Positions 22,056 through 34,099 of a stretch of DNA of 64,000 nucleotides are shown here, piece by piece. Each line of letters opens with the position of its first letter. The first letter of the stretch is position 1. Location of the stretch: the NCBI RefSeq assembly GCF_000247695.1, contig NW_004624751.1, positions 19,399,119 through 19,463,118 on the forward strand, written 5' to 3'. This stretch comes from Heterocephalus glaber (taxonomy: Eukaryota > Chordata > Mammalia > Rodentia > Bathyergidae). The position numbers and the translations under genes were made by a program. A model generated the notes under the pieces. The model was not told the DNA's origin. It searched no databases and saw nothing but the letters and a program-made list of their open reading frames with translations.

Positions 22056-24188
22056 GTGCATTATTGGACTTCAGGATTTTTCAACATCCCATTTGTCTTT
22101 GACACTTATTACCATTGCTGATTTTGTTACTACAACCAAGATGACATAGTTTTTGCTATTAATTATTTTTTCTCAGGATACCAATATCTCGATTGCCTGG
22201 AGGTCATTAATACTACTGGACCCCATACCTAAATGACTGGGTTCTGGGCAGAATACACTGTAAATTCTCCTCCCAAGTAAACTGAAATGATTGAATCCTG
22301 GGAAAGAGGCAAAGGCCAATAGTTAGCCACACTCAGAGGGCACCTCTGAAAAGCAGACAAACTAAGGAGATCTCCATACTAGCAACAAAACTTGCCACTA
22401 TAATCAACCCGTCAATCTAAACACAATAAACAAAGCAAAATTCAGAAATATGAGAAGACGAGGATCCCAAGCAAAGAGACAATGAAGCTAACAATGACAA
22501 TATGTTTCACAGAATGAATATACCAGGTAAGGTGAGCAGTTAAGTAGAGATGAAAGGTAAGGAATTAGCAACATAAAAATAAGGCAATAAGGGGAGTAAG
22601 TTAATACATATCCATAATAATTCTCAACATAACTGGTCTAGATTTCCCAGTCAAAAGACACACATTAGAATGGATTTTTTAAAAATTCAACAGTATGCTG
22701 TATACTATACAAAAAACCCATTTAAACCAAAAAAAAACCTCATTGACTAAAATCAAAGGATAAAAACATTACTTCATGCAAAGAGACTCAAAAAAATAGC
22801 AGATATAGCTATCCTAAATTCAGACAAATTTTACTTTAAGCCATAACTGATCAGAAGGAGCAAAGAAAGTCATCATTAAGGGAATCATACAACAGGAATA
22901 GCTAATAATAATTATTATACATGTAATGAAAAACAGCACACCCAACTTCATAAAGCAAGTACTAGTGGACATAAAATATCAGATAAACATAACCAAAATT
23001 AGAGTAAGAGACCTCAATACCCCACTATCACAAATAGACAGATCAACTAGAGAAAAAAACAGTACAGTATTATTAGGTTCATACAAAACCTTCAAACAAA
23101 TAAACTTAATGAATACCTACAAAGGGTTCCACTCAACAACAACAGAATATACATTCTTTTCAATAAAGCAATTTAACAAATACAAAAAAATTAAATTTAA
23201 ACCTTGCATATTATCAGGTCATAGTGCAGAACAATAGGATTCAAAAGCATAGGAAAACACAGAAATAATACAAATGGATAGAAACTAAACAACACACTCT
23301 TAAACAATCAATGGGTTACAGAAGAAGTCAAAGAAAAAGATAAATTTCTAGAACTAAATGATAATACCAATACAAAGTACCAGAACTTATAGGATACAAT
23401 GAAAGCAGTTGTAAGAGATAATTTTATGCCTATAAATGCCCTTATCACAAAAACAGAGAAAGCCCAAATAACCTAACGATGCACCCCAAAGTCATAGAAA
23501 AACAAGAACAATCCAAGCTCAAAGATAGTACAAGGAAGGAAATTACGAAGACCATAGGAGAAATCAATGAAATTGAGACCAAGGAAAAATAATACAAAGA
23601 ATCAATTGATTGAACAGTTGGTTCTTCAAAAGAATAAACAAAAATAGACAAACCCTTGGTTTGGGTGACAATCTAACCAAATATAGAAAAGAAAAGACCC
23701 AAATCAATGCAATTAGAAATTAAAAAGGTGAAATCACAACCAACACTGTCAAAATGAGAAAAATTATTAACAACTACTTTCCAAACCTGTCCACTAATAA
23801 ATTGGACAATTCAGAATACATAGATTCCTAGTTACATATGAATTAGCAAAGCTGAACCAAAATGATTTGAGGCAATGAAATTGAAGCAGTAATAAAAATC
23901 CTACCAACTATGAAAGATTCAAGCTCTTTAATGAAATTGAAAGGGAAGGAGTAGACCTAAATCATTCCTGGAAGCTAGCATTACCCTAATTCCAAATGGA
24001 CAAGGATCTAATCAAAAAGGAGAACTATTGACCAGTCTCTTTTAAGAACAGAGACACAAAAATACTCAAGAAAATACTGTAAAAAAAAATTGCAACAAGC
24101 CAGCAAAAATCAAACATCATGACCAAGTAGGTTTCATTCCACAGATTTAAGACTAGTTCAACATACACAAATCAGTAAATGGAATATG

Positions 24189-24300
24189 ACCAGGGATTTA
24201 GCTCAGTGGCACTGAACCTGCCTCACAAGCATAAGGTCCTGAGTTTGATCCCCGGTACCAAAAAAAAAACAAACAGAAAAAACAAAAAAAAACAAAGTCA
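24189..24300 (+). mobile_element. ID-like SINE inside L1 ORF2
   Basis: ACCAGGGATTTAGCTCAGTG (A box) and GAGTTTGATCCCCGGTACC (B box) with a long A-rich tail containing C interruptions. It splits the RT domain of the L1, so it is younger than that element. Confidence 0.9.
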
Positions 24301-25309
24301 CATAAACAGAAGCAAGGACAAAATCTCATGTTCATTTCAATAAATGCAGGAAAAGTCTTTGTCAAATCCAACATCCTTTCATGATAAAAACATGGAAGAC
24401 AACAGATACAGAAGGACCTTATCTCAATCTGATAAAAGATATGTGTAACAAAAGTACTGCCAACATCATATTAAATGTGGAAAAAGTGAAAGCTTTCCCT
24501 CTAAAATCAGGAACAAGACAAAGATGTCCACTATCATCACTCCTATTTAATATAGCACTTCAGACATTAGTGAGAGCAATTAGGCAAGGAAATGAAATAA
24601 AAGCTATATGTATAAGAAAGAAAGAAACCAAATTATCATTATTTGCAGAAAAAATGATCTTCTACCTAGACGACCCCAAGAAAAAAATCCACCAACAGAC
24701 TGTAAGAATTAGTAACCAAATATAGGAATGTATCAGGACATAAAATTAACCCAAAAATTCCTGCATGCCAATAATAAACTTACCAAGAAAGAAATAAAGA
24801 AAAAAATAACATTTATAATAGTACCAAAAAAATTTAATACTTAGAATTTATCAAATTAAAGAAGTGAAAGACCTCCACAACAAAACTATAGCACTCTGAT
24901 AAAAGGTGTTGAAGAGCATATAAGGAAATGGAAAGATACACTCCATTCCTGGAAACACAGAACCAATATAGTCAAAATGGTCATACTTCCAAAATTGATA
25001 CACAAATTTAATGTACTAATCCTAATCAAAATTCTAACTTCATTCTTCACATAATTGGAGAAAATAACCATAAAATTCTCATGGAACCAGAAGAGTCCCT
25101 GAATAACGAAACCAATCCTGGATAACAAGAGCAAATCTGGAGGCATCAGGATTCCAGACTTCAAGTTATATTAACAAGCTACAGTGATAAAAATGGCATT
25201 GAACTGCTACAAAAACAGATATGTGGATCAACAGAACAGAATATAGGATGCAGAAACATCTCCAGCCACTTTCAGCTATCTGTTTTTTGACAAAAGGACC
25301 AAAAATATA

Positions 25310-25382
25310 AACTAGAACAGTGGTGGCAAAGCTATGGCTTGTGTGCCCCAGTGGGATATTTGTAAAAGCTCTAAAATTAGAA
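25310..25382 (+). mobile_element. Probable hAT micro-insertion in L1
   Basis: The L1 ORF2 text around AAAAATATAAACTAGA and GATAGCCTCTTTAATAAATG is split by 57 bp that starts CAGTGGTGGCAAAGCTATGG, a typical hAT-MITE opening. The flanks AACTAGAA (25310-25317) and AATTAGAA (25375-25382) differ by one base, as expected of an 8-bp hAT duplication. The 3' end lacks a clear terminal inverted repeat. Confidence 0.45.
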
Positions 25383-26605
25383 GAAAGATAGCCTCTTTAA
25401 TAAATGATGCTGGGAAAACTACATGTCCACATGGAGAAGACTGAAATTAGACCAACATTTCTCAACATGTACAAAACTAAAATCAAAATGGATCAAAGAA
25501 CGAAATGTTGAAACCAAAACACTTAATATGTTAGAATGTGTATTAAGTATAGGCACTGAAGCCATAGCCCTAGGCAAAGACTTTCTGAACAGACCACAGG
25601 TTGTACAAGAAGTAGTACCAAGAACCAACCAGTGTGATAGATCGTATGAAATTAAAGGTGTGTGCATAGCAAAAGAGACACTCAATAGAATGAGAAAAAG
25701 ATTTTGTCAGCTATTCCTCAGACAGAGAAGTAGTATCTAGAATATGTAAAGAATTTTTAAAAAGTAGACCTTCCAAATTTAAAGACCTAATCACAAAATG
25801 GATAAATGAAATGAACAGACAATAAATACATGAAAAATGTTCAACAACTGTGGTCAATACAGAAATCCAAATTAAAACAACACTGAGATTTCACCTTACT
25901 ACAGTAAGAATGGCTGTCATCAACAGATCAAATAATAACAAATTTTTCTGAAGCTTCAGAGGAAAAGGAACCTTTCTACACTGTTGATGAGAAGGAAAAC
26001 TAGTATAAACACTGTAGAAATCAGTATGAAGAGGCTCAAAAAATTAAAGTAGAGATTCTATTTGACCTAGCTCTTCACCTTCTAGGTATATCCCCAAGAC
26101 ATCATATTACAGTGAAACATGAATACCCATGTTTACAGCAGCACTATTCATAATAGCCAAATCTTGAAAGCTGCCTATATCTCCATTAAGAGATGAATGG
26201 GTTTAAAAAGTAGTATTTATGCACAGTGGATTTTACTTTGCATAAAGGATAAACATGGATAAAGGATAAAGAAGGTCTCATTTGTCTGAAAATGGATGCA
26301 CCTTGAGACCGTAATGTTAAGTTAAAAAAATCAGGCACACAAGCTTGAATATTACATGGTATCTCTTATATGAGAAACCCACAATATAAATAAAGAGTAA
26401 ATTAAAGATAGATGATAGGAACTAGGTAGACTGATGTTTCTGAAATAGGAAGGGGACCTAGAGATTGGGAAAGCTAGGTGGTAAGGGAGGGAAAGGTGAT
26501 TACAAAAAGGAAAAAAGGTATTTTATTTAGTTGTACCAACTCCTCAGAAAAACAGTAAACAAGCAAATATGTACTAATAAAAATGAATAAATAAATCTTT
26601 AAAAA

Positions 26606-27104
26606 TAGCCATCAAAGATATGTTATTTCAACATCATCTTTTTTCTCTACAAAATTAAAAATAAGCACACTAGTATCACTTTAAATTTCATGTTGAAACA
26701 ATTTATTTTTATAGTTCATGTCTATTGAACCCAAACAATCTGTTAGTAATACATACATTTAAGCAACATATGTCCATATAGTATGAAAATTTGTATATGG
26801 AGTTCAATACTAATCAAATTTTAAATATTCCTTATCATATCTCCTTACTAGCTCAATTACCTATGAGAAAGTGCACTTTTAATGGTGTCCCAAACACTCA
26901 GATTTAAAATATTCACATAAAATTCAACTTACTGATTACAGTATTTGATAAAAATAAATATTATGAAAGTAAAATAATTTATAAAATATTTAAATCTTTA
27001 CCCTGCAGACTCAAGTAATTTGATATTGAGAGAACTGCTTCCTAAGAGTGGACAGAGAGTACAGTGAGAGACTAGCAATGATGCAATAATGAATTCATGG
27101 TATT
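26606..27104. other. No gene recognised
   Basis: Very AT-rich DNA between the L1 tail and an MLT1-like LTR. Confidence 0.6.
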
Positions 27105-27345
27105 TAATCTGCATTGTTCTCCTCTAAAATCCTATGTTGGAGTCTCAACTCACAGTACCTCAGAATGTGACTGATTTGGAGATAGGGTCTTTAAAGAAGT
27201 GTGAGGGTAGGCCCCAATCCAACGTGCCTGGTGTCCTTGTCACTATCAGAAATTAGGACATATACATAGGGGAATATTCTGTGAGGACACAGTTAAAGAT
27301 GCTCATACAAGAGGCAAAAAGAGAGGCTACAAAAAATTAGCTCTA
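27105..27345 (+). mobile_element. MLT1-like LTR, 5' part
   Basis: ATCCTATGTTGGAGTCTCAA, GAATGTGACTGATTTGGAGA, TAGGGTCTTTAAAGAAG and GGTGTCCTTG follow the MLT1 consensus order. The 3' half is eroded. Confidence 0.6.
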
Positions 27346-27655
27346 TACACGTAGCAAATTTTCTTTCATTGCTGTTCTTTAAAACTACCTGAAGAGAGAT
27401 ATCATGGAGCAATAATCCATTTCTGGCTATCATCAACACACCATGCCAATTCATCATTAATCCTGCCTTAGTGAGATCTCTCTATGGTCAGTCAATTAAA
27501 GGAACACTTTATACGGCCATGGTTAGAAGTTGGGATAAATATTTGTTATCCCTCAGGTAACTGACAGGGGCATGAGGTATCTTTCATACAACTTAGTTAT
27601 AACTTTGGTTCATTCTTTGGCCTAATCTTGAATATATCATTTTTGTTTTATAATG

Positions 27656-27960
27656 GTGTATTAGTCAGCATTCTAGTTGGTAAGACACAATACCCAACAC
27701 CCACAATTTAAAAGGGAGATTTAATTTAGTTCACAGTTTCAGGGGATTAGGTGGATAGTCATCCACTACTGTGATCCACTAATCCCTCAAGCATATCCCA
27801 AAGACAACAAGTTGAAGCTCTACCCTAACTGACAGATCCCACCCTTATCCACAAACACATCTCCTTAAGCCATAATAAGTCTACGAATAGAATAGCAAGT
27901 TCGTAGTTCATTGAACTTAATATAGCTATTCTGGATACAATCAGAAGCCCTATGATCTCT
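27656..27960 (-). mobile_element. MaLR-type LTR, diverged
   Basis: GTATTAGTCAGCATTCTAGT and CACAATTTAAAAGGGAGATT on the plus strand parallel the openings of the reverse MaLR copies at 43170 and 52353. The far end is unclear. Confidence 0.5.
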
Positions 27961-28984
27961 TTCCCAAAGTCTCAAAGGCTCCACCATTTTTCAAATGTGT
28001 AAGTCCAAATTTCTTCCTAGACCCAAGGCAAATTCTTTACCTGTGAACTTCTTTTTAAAAATGTAAAAAAGGTTACATCATTCCAAGGTACCAATTCCTT
28101 TGCAAAAAGGAAAGAATATGAAATTAGAAAATAATTGGACCAAAATAAGACCAAAATTCATCAGATCAAATATTTAGTACTGTGGCTCAATAGTTGACAT
28201 TCAGAAAAACAAACAAAACCTCACCAGTAATAACTATTCTAATAATAGTGTGGTTTTCAATCAATTCTTTAAGGAACACGCATTTTATATTCATAGTATT
28301 TTTAAGTTTATCCCAAAAGAGAAGTTCTCTTACCACTGAAAGAGTGAATTTTTACCTAAATTAGTTTGTAAAATAGGTATAAGCTATCATATAAACCACG
28401 CAAAAATATTCATTTTGAACAAATATTTGGAATTGGATGAGATAAAAGAAAAAGTTTTGCCTGGGTTCACAGGCCTGCCAATTTAAGAACTTCTGTGCTG
28501 GAAAGGAGTCATTCATCATAGGCAAGGCAAGGAAAGTGAAACATCTTCAAGATAATGCTTTCTTCCACTGTGAGTAAAGAAACACCTTTATGTGGTGAGT
28601 CACTGAAGACATTTGGACCTTTCTTTAAAAATTTCCCTTCTGTACATTGGATGTAGAGATTTATTTTGAGAAGTAAATATTAGGGAATAATTTATTTAAT
28701 GTTATCAAACAAAAAAATAACCAGGGCTAGTCCTTCCCCCAAACATTTATCTCCAGCCAGCAAACTTAGAGAAAAAGAGAGAGAAACAAGCAATTGAAAT
28801 GGACTATCATAAGAAAATGCACATTAATAAATATCACTGGAGCATACTTAAAAATCCTTGATACTTGAAAGACACTCAGTGCCTCTTGTATTAGTGGGAA
28901 AACTTTGCTAATGATTCTGAATGCTGCTTTCCTATGGCCCTTTCAGAGACCACATAATTGGTCCCCAGTGTAGCAGGACTGCCC
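27961..28984. other. No gene recognised
   Basis: AT-rich, with a slightly GC-richer patch around 28455-28560. No repeats or motifs identified. Confidence 0.55.
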
Positions 28985-29160
28985 GATTATTGAGTGTTTA
29001 CTCTTTGCTAGAGTCCATGCATTTTTTTACTCTAATTCTCAGAAGCACTATATGAAGAAAGTGTAATATTTTTCAGTTGGATAAGAAATTTAAAGGTTAG
29101 AGAAGTTATATTACTAACCTCCAATCACAACAAAACTGGTAGATTCTGCATCTGTATAAG
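28985..29160 (-). mobile_element. MIR SINE
   Basis: ATTATTGAGTGTTTACTCTT, TACTCTAATTCTCAGAAGC, then GTTAGAGAAGTTATATTACT and a CCAATCACA block are the reverse of MIR: the tail, the core, and the position of the GTAACTTGCCCAAGGTCAC motif. Strongly diverged. Confidence 0.6.
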
Positions 29161-29526
29161 TCCTCTTTCTTCAAAATTATTCTACATGACATTTTTGCTG
29201 AATCACTGACCCTTTGAAAGAAAAGATTTTTTCAAGCTAATTTTCTAACTGTAGACGTTTTCATAGGCTAGACACAATGACTGTGGTCTTCCACCTGTCA
29301 CAGAGTATTCCTTTATCTGATGAAATCACCTTTGAAGTATTCATTGATTTCACCTTTGTATCACATAGAACCTTCTGTAGTCATTTGGGAGATTATCTTC
29401 CTTTTATTTTCAAGCTTTGTAGCTATGAAATGAAAAAGAAAAAGAGAAAAATCCCTTCCATACCATTTCAGATACTGCTCAGATTCTACCCGTAGTAAAC
29501 ATTCTCTATGAATACATGAAAAAATA
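29161..29526. other. No gene recognised
   Basis: A 72-residue frame at 29277-29495 shows no motif; otherwise nothing seen. Confidence 0.55.
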
Positions 29527-29962
29527 TGTTATAGTTTGCATTTAGATATCCCCCAAAGCCTCATGCAGTCATAGGTGGGGCTTTTTTAGAAGTGGCTGGA
29601 TCTAGAGTGTGTGATGGATTCATGGTGCATGCTAGGATTAAAGGCACTGGGATTAAGGGTGCGTGATTACAAAATTAGTTCACTGATTGGTTTGACATGC
29701 ACCCTAAACTGAGCAGCCTAGATAGAATATAAAAGGGGCAGAAAGAAGCTGCTAACATCACTTGTTGGTTCACTTGTAGCTTGGTACCTTCTGCCCACCA
29801 TGAACTGTTTTTCCTCTGCGATGCTTCTCTGCCATGCCTCCCTGCCTTGGAGTCAGCCAGTTATGGACTGAAACCTTTACAAAGTGGGAACTAAATAACC
29901 TTTTCTCCTTTAACTTTGGTTGGTGGGTATTTTGTCTCAGTGACGAGAAAGTAACTAAGACA
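29527..29962 (+). mobile_element. ERVL-MaLR-type solo LTR
   Basis: Nearly complete. TGTTATAGTTTGCATTTAGA start, CCTCATGCAGTCATAGGTGG, a duplicated GGATTAAGG segment, GTTCACTGATTGG, AATATAAAAGGGGCAGAAAG (TATA-like), GAACTAAATAACCTTTTCTC, and the end CAGTGACGAGAAAGTAACTA. Closely related to the copy at 8532. Confidence 0.85.
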
Positions 29963-30016
29963 CTATCCAAAGTTTCCATGCACTCTATAGCAGATGTCAG
30001 TAAAGCATTTTTTCTA

Positions 30017-30200
30017 AAGTAGCAGATAGAATAAACTGTAGGTTTTGCAGGTCAAACAATGTCTGTTGTAAATATTGAACCCTTGGTGTAGTGTGAAAAT
30101 AGCCATAGATGTCATGAAAATTAATTGACAGTTGTCCAAAAATGTTTTATGTACAAAGACAGAAGGCCCCAGCCCAAATTTAATCCATGTGCCAGTATGT
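30017..30200 (+). mobile_element. Old hAT-type (MER) DNA transposon
   Basis: TGTAGGTTTTGCAGGTCAAA, AATAGCCATAGATGTCATGA and a GGCCCCAGCCCAAATTTAAT end match a common mammalian nonautonomous DNA element (GGCTTTGCAGGCCATA ... AGCCATAGACAATA type). A second copy lies at 41446. I do not remember the exact family name. Confidence 0.5.
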
Positions 30201-30441
30201 CTCACTCTTTCTCTAAATCAGTCCAATGTTTTGTTTTACCCCAAATCACAATGGAGTAAAATTTCACTTTAAATGGGATTTGAAGCCTGATTCTGACTTT
30301 TATTTACTTTGACACTTTACTAATATATTTATGTACCTTTAATAGATTAGTCAATTCTGAAATAGTAAAGTATAAGAGAAAATAAGATGATCCACTGACT
30401 TTTATGAGGTGCTTTGGAAGTGTTAGAGTTGGATTTATTTT

Positions 30442-30556
30442 AAAAATTACATGTACAGGCCAGGAATTTAGCTCAGTGGTTTCACTGGCTGCTGTGTAAG
30501 CGCAAGGACCCAAGTTCGATCTCTGGTACAAAAAAAAGAAAAAATGACATGTACAG
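30442..30556 (+). mobile_element. ID-like SINE with 17-bp TSD
   Basis: Body 30459-30530: GGAATTTAGCTCAGTGG (A box) and CAAGTTCGATCTCTGG (B box) plus an A tail. AAAAATTACATGTACAG (30442-30458) and AAAAATGACATGTACAG (30540-30556) are a target-site duplication with one mismatch. Confidence 0.95.
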
Positions 30557-30930
30557 TTTTTACATAGTGGAGGTATGGCTTTAGTATTAAGTAGATGAAT
30601 ATGTTTAACTGGATGAGTAAAACTTCAAGGAGCTATTACCATCATTTTTCAGCTCATGTTTGTCTAGAAATTGGTTTGATAGATTCAAAACAAGAAGAAA
30701 AAACTGGTTCTTTATTGTTCAATTAAGTTTTAATTGGAATTTAATGATAAACCAATCAGAACACTTGTAGATTTTTTAAAAATGTATATTTTTACTCAGA
30801 AAAATCTGAAAAATAAACTTACCAATTTTGCATTTAAAATGATGACTTCAAAAAAGAGAAAGAAATTGGTCTGTCAAAAATACCATTTCACTTTTTTTAT
30901 ATTTCCCCTCTTTCTGGAACATTAGCTATT
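30557..30930. other. No gene recognised
   Basis: AT-rich sequence; the 63-residue frame at 30734-30925 has no motif. Confidence 0.6.
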
Positions 30931-30934
30931 GAAT

Positions 30935-31068
30935 TCAGTGGGAAAATGGGAAGGTGTGGAGGGGAAGGAGGAGTCAAACCTATCAAGATGCAGTATGTAT
31001 ATGTACCAATTCCTCATGATGAATGCAATTATTATGTATTTTAAGCATGTCCTAATAAAAAAGAGAAA
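30935..31068 (+). mobile_element. L1 3' end fragment
   Basis: G-rich GGGAAGGTGTGGAGGGGAAG, then TATGTACCAATTCCTCATGA and a TCCTAATAAAAAAGAG tail. Same family as 5470-5575. Confidence 0.6.
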
Positions 31069-31289
31069 GAGAATAAGGAAGTTTGAGAAATCAGAGTTAT
31101 TTATATTCAAAGTATCTTTGAAATTTCAGTTTATCAATTGTTCAGGAAAATTAAATGAATAATTTGTCAACTTATGTCAACAAAATATGGAACTCATCCT
31201 GTGGTAATACATATGCATATATATTTTTATATATATTTCTTATGCATATATGCATTTTTTAGTTTGATACTAATTATATTCTCTAAGTA

Positions 31290-31425
31290 AAGGCTGCTTT
31301 CCATACACTGTCTCATCTATACTCACAACAGCCTATGAAATAGATATACTTTTATATTATAGATGCAGAAACTGAAGTTTATAATAAACTAAGTAACTTT
31401 GTTAGGTTTATAAGCACATACTTGT
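31290..31425 (-). mobile_element. MIR SINE
   Basis: ACTGTCTCATCTATACTCAC, ACAGCCTATGAAATAGATA and ATAGATGCAGAAACTGAAGT are the reverse of the MIR core (the ACAACCCTATGAGGTAGGTA ... ACAGATGAGGAAACTGAGG order). Confidence 0.7.
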
Positions 31426-32319
31426 GCGAGAAATTTTTTAAGCCTTTGACAAGCATTAACTAACACTATAGTCACAGACACGCAAAGAAAGAAACACACA
31501 AAGGAGTGAAGAACAGGAAGAAGAAAAACACATTTTACCTTAAAGTACTGTTTCATTTGCTTCTAAATCTAGTCAAGTGATAATGTTCTACTCACTTTTG
31601 TATCCCAATATGAAGCATAGAATTACTGCCGAATGATTCTCTTTTTGAAATTATTCTAAATTAACAGAAGAATGAATAAATACTGTGTGCATCTATTTCA
31701 TTTTCTATACAATTTACTATGTGTTTAAAAACAATAGGTTGGAAAAGTTGATTAAATATCTCAATTTCTTTGAAACTTTCTTATGTTTTAAAATCAAACT
31801 TGAATGAAAGATTCCACAAATTATTTTCAATTTAATTAGAATAAAGTGTTAAATAATGGATGAAAAGTCATATCTATATCTGATTTGGTTTAGTTATACT
31901 TAATTCCACTGACACATGATTGAAAAATATAAGTTCAAGTGAGAAGTACCTTGGTTACATACTGAGATCCATTGTTAAACCTATGTGTGACTATGGAGTA
32001 GTACAGCTATTATCTTTGTTCCCTGTAATCAGATAGACTCACTGTTTTGGTAGAGGGCAATGTGGTTGACCTGGAGAAAGACAAAAGAAAAGAAGATATA
32101 GTGAGGACACAGTAATGGAAAAAAAAAAAAAAAGTAATGTAGAGCTAATAAAATTATTACTAATATTTATTATTCATTAGGTATAAATTTATACTATTTA
32201 AAACTATTTTATGTTTAAGAATTCTTTAATGAAACTCAAAATTGTGGTGGAATTAACTATCTGAAAAAAATAAATTTCAATCGTCTACAATGTAGACAGA
32301 AAAAGAGCTCAGGGAAGTA
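31426..32319. other. No gene recognised
   Basis: AT-rich; an A15 run lies near 32119. A weak L2-like ending may sit near 31590-31680. Confidence 0.55.
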
Positions 32320-32718
32320 TGAGTTCGCTAGGGTTGCTGTAACAGCCTAAAGCAGACTGGGTAGTTTAAACAGCAGAAATATATTTCCTCATAGTTCCCT
32401 CCCAGGTCTAGAGAACAGAGTGCAAGAGCAAGGTGTCAACACAGTTAATTTCCTCTAAAGCCTTTCTGCTAGCTTGTAAATGGCCAGCTTCTCCCTGTGT
32501 CTTTACATAATTTTTCCTCTGTTTGTGTCCTAATCTCCTCTCCTCATATGAACATCAGTTATATGGGACTGGGGTCCAACCAAATGACCTCATTTAACCT
32601 TAATTAGTTTTTGAAAGATCCTATCTTCAAATACAAGCACATTCTGGGGTATTGAGAATTCAGGTCTTAACATATGAATTGGGATTAGGGGAATGAATGG
32701 TGACACAATTAGGCTCAT
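32320..32718 (-). mobile_element. MLT1/MST-type LTR
   Basis: GGGTTGCTGTAACAGCCTAA, AGACTGGGTAGTTTAAACAG, CCAACCAAATGACCTCATTT and CAGGTCTTAACATATGAATT occur in the order expected of a reverse MaLR LTR, with a GACACAATTAGG-type terminus near 32701. Confidence 0.8.
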
Positions 32719-34099
32719 GGGAGAAGACCAGGAAAGCTAAAGTATCACATGATCCAGTAACTTGCATGCTACTACTCACTTTTGAATGTGGACGGGATCC
32801 TCAGATTCTGGACTGTCCAATGTATGGCAGGGCCGGTGGGCTGCATTCTCAGGGCAGCCCTCCTCTCCAAATGCCCCTTGAGTAAACTGTGAGGAGAAAT
32901 GGATTCAATATACAGGAAAAAATGACAAAAGTTATATTAACCTTCCTTCTAATATATTCAAGACATAGAAATACTGACTAAATTAAGTGAAACATTTAAA
33001 ATATATAAAAAGTAATATTCATCAGTTTCTTATCTGATCTAGCTAAAATCACTTTGAATAATCAATTAAAGGGAAACTTAATACACAGTCAACACTTTGT
33101 AATAATAATGTTCATCTCTAAGTAATTTTAACACCTATAAAATTATTTATAAATATATAGCAATCCTAAACTTGAACCAAGACCTTACAGGTAAAGGAAC
33201 TGCATTTTATTTGATCATAGAAGTGAGATCGTCACAGCTTGATCTAATCTTTCACCAAATCAAAAATACTATATCCAAAAACCTGATGATAATAAGTTTC
33301 ATTTCTTTATTTTGTTGTTTAATTTTCTTCAAATGAGACCCAAATAAACCTAAATTCAAGTGAGGCACATGTTGCTTAACTGATTGTTCATCTTTAATTG
33401 AAACACTAGAGGGCAGCCTTTCCTTCTGTTAAAGTATTATTCTGCTTTAAAAATACACAGTGAAAGATTGCCATGTAAAAATAACATTCTACCTATTTCT
33501 AAAATTTGTGGGCTTGATTCCATGCTTAACTTATTCTAATTTTACTGATTCCCCAAAGTCACATCATATTATTTTAAGCAATACTTAGTTGACTTGTAAC
33601 TGACATGAATTCTACCGTGTGAGAAATCTCAGCATTACAGAGCTGGAGAACATGATGCTCCCTCAGCAACAGGATGATGAACAAAACTGGTACTGTTTCT
33701 ACCAGTGTTTATGATATTATCTTTTACGTATGAGCCAGCTTAAATTTCTGTATTTAAGTCTACAAAAATTCATCTAGCGTGTTTTTTTGCTGTATTTTAT
33801 GTTCTCACATGGATAGCACATTATTACTAATTTAGTTCAGTTTTAAACTGGAGTGGCAATGAGACTCACCTAGTGGGAAGGATAGGAATAGAGAATTCAG
33901 AGAGGACTCAGATAATAATAATCAGGGATATTTACTTAGAATTGGTTAATGTAAAATAGTCACTTAAACATTTTTATTTGCAATATTTTTATTTATACTA
34001 TTTCATCAATATCACACTAAATAGTTACTATTTTATTGTCATTTGTAGCATGTAAACACAAGGGTTCAGTAGTGGATAGTCCAACATGAAAGTTATCTT
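32719..34099. other. No gene recognised
   Basis: AT-rich apart from 32780-32880, which is GC-richer. Contains a CTCF-like motif at 33403-33417; nothing else identified. Confidence 0.55.
33403..33417 (+). promoter_or_regulatory. CTCF-like motif
   Basis: ACACTAGAGGGCAGC resembles the CTCF core (CCASYAGRKGGCA type) with one change at the first C. It is outside recognised repeats. Sequence match only; occupancy unknown. Confidence 0.3.

Larger units (their letters stand above)
22600..26330 (+). pseudogene. L1 ORF2 remnant (endonuclease, RT, C terminus)
   Basis: Endonuclease remnants: the ORF2 start region with FPVKRHT at about 22640, and VRDLNTPLSQIDRST at about 23005-23050. Reverse transcriptase remnants: HHDQVGFIP at about 24117, then ANIILNVEKVKAFPLKSGTR and CPLSSLLFNIAL in the frame at 24381-24725. 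The catalytic FADD-type motif there reads FAEK, so the active-site aspartates are lost. C-terminal remnants: KLKSKWIKERNVETKTLNML in 25423-25740 and a decayed end to about 26330. Many frameshifts and stops; no functional product is possible. The typical intact length is about 1,275 codons. Confidence 0.9.
20420..26605 (+). mobile_element. Long degenerate L1 with nested insertions
   Basis: The 3' two thirds (from about 22600) is unmistakable L1 ORF2 followed by a 3' UTR ending in AATAAAAATGAATAAATAAA. Upstream there is a GC-richer block (20420-21060), a long pyrimidine tract (about 21090-21400) of the kind seen in L1 5' UTRs, and then a MaLR LTR (21640-22055). No recognisable ORF1 lies between that LTR and ORF2. 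A tRNA-derived SINE (24189-24300) and a 57-bp hAT-like insertion (25318-25374) also interrupt it. Assignment of 20420-22600 to the same element rests on position and texture only. Confidence 0.7.

Noticed and set aside
24381..24725. Possible autonomous reverse transcriptase system
   Set aside because: It is a fragment of L1 ORF2 with the catalytic aspartates replaced and frameshifts on both sides.
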